DNA from: Pseudonocardia xinjiangensis | Lineage (GTDB): Bacteria; Actinomycetota; Actinomycetes; Mycobacteriales; Pseudonocardiaceae | Direction: 5' to 3' | Assembly: GCF_012911925.1 (NCBI RefSeq) | Contig: NZ_JAAXKY010000008.1 | Span: 1-64,000 of the forward strand | Length of the DNA stretch: 64,000 nucleotides | Part shown: one piece after another, positions 57,758-64,000 of the stretch | How positions within the stretch are numbered: the first letter of the stretch is position 1 | Layout of the letters: the number at the start of each line of letters is the position of its first letter | Position numbers and translations under genes: made by a program | Notes under the pieces: generated by a model | Databases searched by the model: none | The model's input: only the letters and a program-made list of their open reading frames with translations | Told to the model about the DNA's origin: nothing

Positions 57758-58915
57758 ATGTCCATCACAGTTGGCCATCAGGACGAGCTCGCCGCACGGA
57801 CCGGGCCGGACCGCCCGGAGCTGCAGAGGACCATCCGAGAGATCATCGACTCCGGATTCGCCGGGATGCAGGTGCGCGCGCACGACGAGCGGGGTGGGTG
57901 GGTCGGCAGCGCCGGGGTGGCCGAGCTGGGTGGCACCGCGAAGCCGCCGGTCAACGGCCACGGCCGGATCGGCAGCAACACCAAGACCTTCACCGCGACC
58001 CTGGTGCTGCAACTGGTGGCCGAAGGCAAGATCGGACTGGACAGCCCGGCGGATGGCTACCTGCCCGAGTTCGGGCTGGACCGGCGGATCACGGTGCGGA
58101 TGCTGCTGCAGCACACCAGCGGGGTGTTCAACTTCACCGGCGAGTACTACGACGACGGGACGGTCGTACCGGGGATTCCCTGGCAGGGCCAGGAGTGGGT
58201 GGACAACCGGTTCGCGACCTACCGGCCGGAGGAGTTGGTACGGCTGGCGTTGTCCAAGCCGGCGCGGTTCGAGCCGGGGACGGACTGGAGCTACTCCAAC
58301 ACCAACTACGTGCTGGCCAGGCTGCTGATCGAGAAGGTCACCGGCCGCTCGGTCGCCGAGGAGATGCAGCGGCTGATCCTGGGGCCGCTCAGGCTGTCGG
58401 GCACCGTGGTGCCGGACGCCTCGGAGATTCCCGAGCCGCACGCCCACGCCTACTATCGGTACGAGAACGCCGGCGAGCAGAAGACGGTCGACGTCACCCG
58501 CCAGAACCCCTCCTGGATCTCCAGCGGCGGAGACATGATCTCGACCACCGAGGACCTCGCCACGTTCATCTCCGCGCTCATGCGCGGCGAACTCCTCCCG
58601 GCCCCACTGCTGGCCGAGATGTGCAGGCCGCATCCCGAGGCCGGCTACGGCCTGGGGGTGTTCGTACAGGACACGGCCTGCGGCGGCACCGTCATCACCC
58701 ACAACGGCGGCATCGCCGGCCACGCGGCCCTGATGTACAGCACGCCCGACGGCAGCAAGACCCTGACCGCCTCACTGAACTACGTGGACGACGCCGCGAT
58801 GTCCCTGGCCGGGGCGTTCCACAAGGCGACGCAGAGGCTCCTCGAGGAGGTGTTCTGCGGCGGGCAGGCCGGATCGACCGACGAGGCGACCGAGCCGGCT
58901 CAGCCGACGTGCTGA
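57758..58915 (+). CDS. Class C beta-lactamase-like serine hydrolase
   Basis: The 385-residue protein belongs to the beta-lactamase/D-alanyl-D-alanine carboxypeptidase family: SNTK (nucleophile S-x-x-K near residue 72), YSN near 178 and HNGG (H/K-x-G) near 314. There is no clear signal peptide, so it may be a cytoplasmic esterase or peptidase and not an antibiotic-degrading enzyme. ATG at 57758 follows GAGGAGC. It closes the series SDR, peptidase, DUF4097, hydrolase. Confidence 0.9.
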   Translation: MSITVGHQDELAARTGPDRPELQRTIREIIDSGFAGMQVRAHDERGGWVGSAGVAELGGTAKPPVNGHGRIGSNTKTFTATLVLQLVAEGKIGLDSPADGYLPEFGLDRRITVRMLLQHTSGVFNFTGEYYDDGTVVPGIPWQGQEWVDNRFATYRPEELVRLALSKPARFEPGTDWSYSNTNYVLARLLIEKVTGRSVAEEMQRLILGPLRLSGTVVPDASEIPEPHAHAYYRYENAGEQKTVDVTRQNPSWISSGGDMISTTEDLATFISALMRGELLPAPLLAEMCRPHPEAGYGLGVFVQDTACGGTVITHNGGIAGHAALMYSTPDGSKTLTASLNYVDDAAMSLAGAFHKATQRLLEEVFCGGQAGSTDEATEPAQPTC

Positions 58916-59237
58916 GCACCTCGGACCGTTACGCCGCGGAGGTGCGGTCGGAGCTCGGCGGGGGCCAGTGAGGCGCTGCGGATCTGATCGACGGCGCCAA
59001 CCGGCCTCCCCGGGTCGGCGACGTCCCGTCCGGGCGCCCCCTCGACCCCGCCGAGCCGAAGTCGACCTGTCCCTCGACATCTCCGGCCCAGATCCCATCC
59101 CACCGGTGCGCGATCCAGGTGTTCGACGGCGGGTCTGCGCTGGGCCGACATCCAGTGCGGTGGGTGCCCACGCCACCTCACGCACCAGAGCCGATTCCGT
59201 CACTCTGCCGGCACGTCCGGGCGCGTCCCCGGGCGGG
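58916..59237. other. Intergenic between convergent genes
   Basis: 322 bases with no recognisable gene. It is GC-rich, and I saw no clear terminator hairpin. Confidence 0.5.
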
Positions 59238-60014
59238 TCAGACTTGACGGGATCGGGCGATCCAGGCCTCGACGCCGTCGAGGAAACGGTCCACGCCGAA
59301 GGCGAGCTCGGGAACCAGCCCGTCCTCGTCGACCCCCTCGTACCCGCCGGCGGCTTCGGCGGCTTCGGCGGCGTGAACGGCGGCCAAGGCCGGGTAGCTC
59401 TGCGGGTCGAGCAGATCGGCGACCGCTCGTGCCAGTTCGGCTTCCCCGTGGGGGAACCCGTCATCGCCCTGGTGCCCGCCGGTCATGTCCAGGCTTATCT
59501 GGGCCAGGCCGCGTACGATCGCGGTGAGGTGCAGGGCCGCCGCGCGCGCCTCGCCGCCGACCAGCCCGGCCGCCAGCAGTGGCCGCAGCAGGCGATCGAG
59601 CCAGGCGAGCTGGTTGGGTCCCACCGGTGCGTGGCCGAGTGGCACCCCCAAAAGCCAGGGGCGGGTCTGGAATCCGGCCCATAAGGCGCCCACCCACTGT
59701 CGGACGGCGCGCCGGGTGTCTCCCACCTCGTCGAGTTCGGGTGGCTGCCCGGCCGCGACGTCGGCCGTCACCTCCAGCAGGAGGTCCTTGCTCGGAACGT
59801 GGTTGTAGAGCGACATCGTCGAGTAGCCGAGCTCGGCGGCCACCCGCTGCATGGACACCGCGTCCAGCCCATTCGCATCGGCGATCCGGACCGCGGCCTG
59901 CGCGATCCGCTCCACGCTGAGCTGCGGCCGAGGCCCGCGCCTGCCCGGGGCGCGCCCCGACCACAGCAGCGTGATGCTGCGCTGGAGATCCGGTCCCTTG
60001 TTCTCTCGTGCCAC
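59238..60014 (-). CDS. TetR family regulator with TetR_C-type ligand domain
   Basis: The 258-residue protein has an N-terminal extension, then the TetR HTH (LSVERIAQAAVRIADANGLD then AVSMQRVAAELGYSTMSLYN) and a C-terminal tetracycline-repressor-like domain. The ATG at 60062 lies inside the operator palindrome, so I prefer GTG at 60014. It is divergent from the DUF2306 membrane protein gene, which it probably represses along with itself. Confidence 0.88.
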   Translation of the reverse strand: MARENKGPDLQRSITLLWSGRAPGRRGPRPQLSVERIAQAAVRIADANGLDAVSMQRVAAELGYSTMSLYNHVPSKDLLLEVTADVAAGQPPELDEVGDTRRAVRQWVGALWAGFQTRPWLLGVPLGHAPVGPNQLAWLDRLLRPLLAAGLVGGEARAAALHLTAIVRGLAQISLDMTGGHQGDDGFPHGEAELARAVADLLDPQSYPALAAVHAAEAAEAAGGYEGVDEDGLVPELAFGVDRFLDGVEAWIARSRQV

Positions 60015-60058
60015 CGTCCGCCATCCGTCGTCGTCGCCACAGTCTAAAACTATGTACG

Positions 60059-60078
60059 TCATACATATATATGTATGA
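60059..60078. promoter_or_regulatory. AT-rich 20-bp perfect palindrome, TetR operator
   Basis: TCATACATATATATGTATGA is a perfect 20-base palindrome in otherwise high-GC sequence, with GTACGTCA and TGATGTACGT extending it imperfectly. It overlaps the likely promoters in the gap between the TetR and DUF2306 genes. Confidence 0.9.
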
Positions 60079-60119
60079 TGTACGTAGTTTCTCGCCAGCC
60101 GACCCCTGAACGGACCGTC

Positions 60120-60905
60120 ATGACCTCGACGACGAACGCACCTCGGACCACCCCTGCACCCCCGCCGGCGCAGACCTGGTGGCGACGACCCTGGATCGTT
60201 CCGTTACTGCTGGTGGTGGCGGCGTTCCTGGCCTTCTCCGTACCGCCCTACCTGACCTTCGACCCGGCACTCTCCCGCCTGGAACCGCCGACCGGCAACG
60301 ACCTCTACTACCCGTTGCTGGTCGCGCACGTCGTCTTCGGCACGGTGGCCATGACGACGGCCTGCTTCCAGATCTGGCCCGCATTCCGCAACAGCCACCG
60401 CCGCGGGCACCGGATCACCGGCCGGGTCTACGTCTTCGCGGGCGTGCTGCCCGCTGGGCTGCTCGGGCTCTACGTCGGCTGGCACACCTCGGCCGGACCC
60501 TCCGTCCAGGTGGCCAATCTCGTGGGCTCGGCGCTCTGGCTCATCGTCACGCTCTACGGGCTGCGAGCTGCCCGGCAGCGCCGCTACGGCGATCACCGTA
60601 GGTGGATGGCACGCAGCTTCGCGCTCACGATGTCGATCGTGTTGAGCCGGGTGATCAACATCGCGGCCACCATCGTGCTCACGCCCCAGGTGGACACGAC
60701 CTTCCTCGGCAGTGCGGAACTGATGGAGTACAGCGCCGTGAGCATCGGCGTCTGGCTCAGCCCCCTGCTCCTGATCCTGCTCACGGATTGGTTACTGGAC
60801 CGCCGCCGACCCGGAGCCGGCCGCCCTGCACTTCGTGACGGGACCACGAGGACGGGTGAGCGAAGCCCTGACGCAGGCCATCGCGCTCGACACCGCCCGC
60901 ACTAG
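60120..60905 (+). CDS. DUF2306 membrane protein
   Basis: The 261-residue protein has a cytoplasmic start, a first span (WIVPLLLVVAAFLAFSVPPY) and six or seven further hydrophobic segments. The motif FRNSHRRGHRITGRVYVFAG then RRYGDHRRWMARSFALT matches the DUF2306 family, whose histidines may handle heme or a quinone, though its role is not proven. ATG at 60120 was preferred over 60075, which lies in the operator. The C-terminus is Arg/Pro-rich. Confidence 0.85.
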   Translation: MTSTTNAPRTTPAPPPAQTWWRRPWIVPLLLVVAAFLAFSVPPYLTFDPALSRLEPPTGNDLYYPLLVAHVVFGTVAMTTACFQIWPAFRNSHRRGHRITGRVYVFAGVLPAGLLGLYVGWHTSAGPSVQVANLVGSALWLIVTLYGLRAARQRRYGDHRRWMARSFALTMSIVLSRVINIAATIVLTPQVDTTFLGSAELMEYSAVSIGVWLSPLLLILLTDWLLDRRRPGAGRPALRDGTTRTGERSPDAGHRARHRPH

Positions 60906-60989
60906 CGTCGTGGTGTGCACAGAAGCGGCGTGTCCACCCTGCTCATCGACGTCCGCGCCGCGGGCGCCGACCGTGCGACCACGTTCTGG

Positions 60990-61325
60990 GGCGTGTGATT
61001 GGACGACGGCTACTGGTTAAGCCCCGGATCGCCGGCTCGTCGCAACATCACGGAGAACCCGGCGATCTCGGTGCACACCGGCGACGGGCACGAGGTCGTC
61101 ATCGTCGAGGGCGTCGCGCGGATCGAACGCGTCGTGGCGTCGGTGCAGGTGAGGTGCGACGCGTACGGCCCGAAGTACGACTACCCGCTCGCCGTCGCCG
61201 ACGGGGAGGTGCACGACAGCGGCGGCATGGGCAGCCCGGCCCACCGGGTCGTTCCGCACCGTGTGTTCGGTTGGGACCAGGACATGACCAGTCCGGCCCG
61301 GTGGAGCTTCGAGGACTGCGAGTGT
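60990..61325 (+). pseudogene. Pyridoxamine 5'-phosphate oxidase-like fragment
   Basis: The frame reads VIVEGVARIERV, PKYDYPLAV and VPHRVFGWDQDMTSPARWSF, the second half of a flavin/F420-dependent split-barrel enzyme (EVV-VEG, then P-R-FGW). The first half with the substrate loop is missing, and the start is not a normal gene start. Confidence 0.6.
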
Positions 61326-61946
61326 GTCTTCCTAGCGGCGGCGATGCCGCTTCCACGACGTCTGCACGGCCCGAGCTCACGAGCCATCACGCTGGCCGGC
61401 CCCCTGGTCACGCCTGTTCCCATCCTTGTGGTGCCCAGCCCGGGACGCGAACCAGCGCGCCGCCGCACACTACGGACCACGCCGAACCAGGGACCGCGCC
61501 GTGCCGCCCAGAACGGCCACACGCACGAGAACCACGCCGGACACAACCGGATCCCGGCGCACCAGGCCTGCCAGCACGGCACAGCGCATGCTGAAGACGA
61601 CTGACCCGCCCACACCTCTCGCCGACTCCACCCGCCCGACGATCGAACGTCCAGTCGCGCCGCAAGAGCGGACATATGCTCACGGCCAATCGTCCAGCAG
61701 CAGCCACGACACTGGCATCGCCAACCGGTCCTGAACTGACTCAAACCGACGCCGAACCAAGCCGAACTGCGCTGTAGCCCTGGAGCAAACCGTGACCCCA
61801 TTTCGGAGCCTCCGACGCCGTGCTCCAGATTTGCTCCAGACCGGTCGCAGCACAGCGACGCCAACGATCACTCGAAGATCATCATCAGAACCGAGATACT
61901 CCGCCTGACCTGCAGAAACTCAAGCGGGGGGCTTCGGGTGCAAGAG
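61326..61946. other. Gene-free 620 bases at the 3' end of tRNA-Ala
   Basis: No convincing gene. A 10-bp inverted repeat (CTGGAGCAAA at 61780 and its complement at 61830) surrounds a 40-base loop. The position next to a tRNA 3' end is where integrated elements insert, but I found no second copy of the tRNA end in the window. Confidence 0.5.
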
Positions 61947-62019
61947 TGGAGCTGAGGGGATTCGAACCCCTGACCCCTTGACTGCCAGTCAAGTGCGCTA
62001 CCAGCTGCGCCACAGCCCC
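61947..62019 (-). tRNA. tRNA-Ala (anticodon GGC)
   Basis: The minus strand folds as a cloverleaf of 73 bases: acceptor GGGGCTG paired with CAGCTCC, D arm GCGC...GCGC, anticodon stem CTTGA/TCAAG with loop CTGGCAG (anticodon GGC), T arm AGGGGTTCGAATCCCCT and discriminator A. No CCA is encoded. Confidence 0.97.
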
Positions 62020-62102
62020 TTGCGGAAACGAAGTTACACGATGCCCGTCCGGCCCCGGCAACGGGGTCGCCGCTGCCGCCGAGGCTGATCTACGGTCAAC
62101 CG

Positions 62103-64000
62103 GTGAAACCTGCCGACATCGGACAACTCGTCACCACCAGCGATCCGAGGGTCTCCCCCGACGGCCGGCTGGTCGCCTTCGTGGTCACCCGGGTCGACCT
62201 GGAGAAGAACCGGTACCGCCGCGCCGTCTGGCTCGCCGCGGCCGACGGGTCGACGGCGCCCTACCCGCTCACCACCGGCGAGCACGGCGACGGCCAGCCG
62301 AGGTGGTCGCCGGACGGGCGCAGGCTCGCGTTCACCAGCAGGCGTTCCGAGGAGAAGGGGCTCCACACGCTCCACGTGGTGCCCGTCGGGATCGCAGGGG
62401 AGACGATCACGGTCTGCGAGCGCGAGGAGGCCATCGAAGAGCCGGTGTGGTCGCCCGACGGCACGCGCATCGCGTTCGCCTCGCGCGAGCGCACGGGTCG
62501 CTACGGCGATGGCGAGGACGAGCGCGGGCGCCCGCCGCGGCGCATCGACCGGCTGTTCACGCGTCTCGACGGCGAGGGGTGGATCGTCGACCGGCCCCGC
62601 AGCGTGTTCGTGGTGCCTGCCGACGGCTCCAGCACGCCACGTCTGGTGGCCGGCGGCCCGTACGAGCACGGCGGGCCCGCGTGGTCGCCGGACGGCAGGC
62701 GGCTGGCGGTCGCCACCTCGCGGGGCAAGGACTGGGATCTCGACCTCGTCCAGGACATCCACCTGATCGACCTCGGACCGGCAGGCACACCCGACGCCGA
62801 CCCCCGCGCGCTCACCGACCGCGGCCTGTCCCACTCCCGGCCCTCGTTCAGCCCGGACGGCACGCGCATCGCCACCCTCACCGAGGACGTCCGGCTCCTG
62901 CCGTCCCACGCGCACCTCGCCGTCACCGACGTCGCCACGGGCGAGCAGCAGATCCTCACCGGGGCGCTCGACCGTCAGTGCGCTCCCCCGAGCGCCCGGG
63001 ACCCGCTCTGGCACGACGGGAACCTGCTGTTCTCGGTCGAGGAACACGGCTCCGTGCACGTGTACCGCGTCCCCGCCGACGGGTCCGGGCAGCCCGAACT
63101 GCTGGTCGGCGGCACCCGGCTGATCAGCGGGTTCGACTACGTGGGCGGCACGTTCGCGTTCGTCGCCGCCACCCCCACCACGCTGCCCGAGGTGTTCGTC
63201 CGTGACGAGGACGGGACGGAGCGGCAGCTCACCTCGGTCGGCGCCGCGTTCCACGCGGCCGTGCCGGTGGCCCAGCCCGAACACTTCACCGTCCCCTCCC
63301 CCGCGGGCGACGGCGACATCGACGCCTGGATGGTGCGTCCGGCGGGCGTGCCGGACGGCGCGCGGGTGCCGGTGCTGCTGTCCATCCACGGTGGCCCGAT
63401 GGCGCAGTACACGAACTCCTGGTTCGACGAGTTCCAGCTGTGGGCGGGCGCCGGGTACGCGGTCGTCTACTGCAACCCGCACGGCTCCACCGGCCACACC
63501 GACGCGTGGTGCCGGGCCATCCGGCCGCCCGAGGCGCCCGATGCGCCCGGCACCGGCTGGGGCGGCATCGACGCCGACGACGTGCTCGCGGTGCTCGACG
63601 CCGCGCTGGAGCGCGACCGGTCGCTCGACGCCGAGCGCGTCGGGGTGCTGGGTGGCTCCTACGGCGGCTACCTCACGAGCTGGCTGATCGGGCACACCGA
63701 CCGCTTCGCCGCCGCGTGCAGCGAGCGGGCGGTCAACAACGTGTCGTCCCTGGAGACGAGCTCCGACGTGGCCGGCTTCTTCCGCTACGAGTTCGGCCTC
63801 AGCCACCTGGACGCACCCGAGCTCTACCAGCGGATCTCGCCGATCACCTACGTCCGGGACATCACCACGCCCGTGCTGATCCTGCACTCCGAGGACGACC
63901 TGCGCTGCCACATCGAGCAGGCCGACCAGCTGTACGTGGCGCTGCGGCTGCTGGGCAAGACGGTGGAGTACTGGCGGTTCCCGGAGGAGGGCCACGAGCT
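62103..64000 (+). CDS. S9 family prolyl oligopeptidase-like peptidase, 3' end outside window
   Basis: At least 632 residues are present. The N-terminal half is a beta-propeller with W-S-P-D-G repeats (for example RWSPDGRRLAFTS and VWSPDGTRIAFAS). The C-terminal half carries the catalytic triad of the S9C-type: Ser in GGSYGGY near residue 518, Asp in HSEDD near 595, and His in EGHEL at the edge. It is a cytoplasmic peptidase, as no signal sequence is seen. GTG at 62103 was chosen as the first in-frame start before the conserved ADIGQLVTTSDPRVSPDG. Confidence 0.9.
   Translation, partial: MKPADIGQLVTTSDPRVSPDGRLVAFVVTRVDLEKNRYRRAVWLAAADGSTAPYPLTTGEHGDGQPRWSPDGRRLAFTSRRSEEKGLHTLHVVPVGIAGETITVCEREEAIEEPVWSPDGTRIAFASRERTGRYGDGEDERGRPPRRIDRLFTRLDGEGWIVDRPRSVFVVPADGSSTPRLVAGGPYEHGGPAWSPDGRRLAVATSRGKDWDLDLVQDIHLIDLGPAGTPDADPRALTDRGLSHSRPSFSPDGTRIATLTEDVRLLPSHAHLAVTDVATGEQQILTGALDRQCAPPSARDPLWHDGNLLFSVEEHGSVHVYRVPADGSGQPELLVGGTRLISGFDYVGGTFAFVAATPTTLPEVFVRDEDGTERQLTSVGAAFHAAVPVAQPEHFTVPSPAGDGDIDAWMVRPAGVPDGARVPVLLSIHGGPMAQYTNSWFDEFQLWAGAGYAVVYCNPHGSTGHTDAWCRAIRPPEAPDAPGTGWGGIDADDVLAVLDAALERDRSLDAERVGVLGGSYGGYLTSWLIGHTDRFAAACSERAVNNVSSLETSSDVAGFFRYEFGLSHLDAPELYQRISPITYVRDITTPVLILHSEDDLRCHIEQADQLYVALRLLGKTVEYWRFPEEGHE

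Noticed and set aside
61326-61946. Attachment site of an integrated element at tRNA-Ala
   Set aside because: The tRNA is complete and I found no second copy of its 3' end in the window, so no element boundary can be shown.

Overview
The window is high-GC actinobacterial chromosome. Pseudonocardiaceae is my inference, from high GC with G/C-rich third positions, an MbtH/MbtI-type salicylate siderophore locus, and small actinobacteria-typical families (DUF5994, RGCVC, DIP1984, DUF6493/SWIM). No taxonomic search was possible.

Region 1 (1-16.1 kb, minus strand) is an iron-regulated siderophore operon that runs off the left edge. In transcription order it holds an ornithine/lysine N-monooxygenase, an MbtH-like protein, a salicylate synthase, an ArCP-Cy-A-T synthetase, a salicylate-AMP ligase and a large C-A-T-E-C-A-T... 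synthetase. Most junctions overlap by 4 bases. The ligase has the Cys and Leu pocket residues of salicylate-specific enzymes, which agrees with the neighbouring salicylate synthase. The second A domain of the large enzyme has the canonical threonine code. An IdeR/DmdR-like iron box precedes the first gene. The expected product is a salicyl-oxazoline or -thiazoline peptide hydroxamate.

Region 2 (16-36 kb) is mostly ordinary housekeeping and stress genes: a glycogen-debranching/glycosyltransferase pair, a short HPF, several very small genes, an ABM-hydrolase fusion, cyanase, NAD-formate dehydrogenase, a SWIM/DUF6493 pair, DIP1984, NUDIX, YegP, CHRD and GNAT proteins. It also holds an alcohol dehydrogenase pseudogene next to a 22-bp-period repeat array. 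Copies of the same repeat are built into the siderophore synthetase.

Region 3 (36-50 kb) is accessory DNA: an MFS exporter with a FAD monooxygenase, a TetR-controlled ABC exporter with a clear operator, then a stretch of gene fragments (IS3 and IS256 transposases, AKR, aminoglycoside phosphotransferase, GNAT). It ends at a tRNA-Arg(CCG) 3' half interrupted by a frameshifted IS481-type element with a 12-bp duplication.

Region 4 (50-61 kb) holds a LysR regulator divergent from a rifampicin-monooxygenase-like flavoenzyme, a TetR with two operators divergent from an SDR/S9 peptidase/DUF4097/class C hydrolase series, and a TetR with an AT-rich palindrome divergent from a DUF2306 membrane protein. 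Traces of an internal duplication (a second SDR 3' end) and of lost genes are visible. Region 5 (61-64 kb) has tRNA-Ala(GGC) and an S9 peptidase cut by the right edge.
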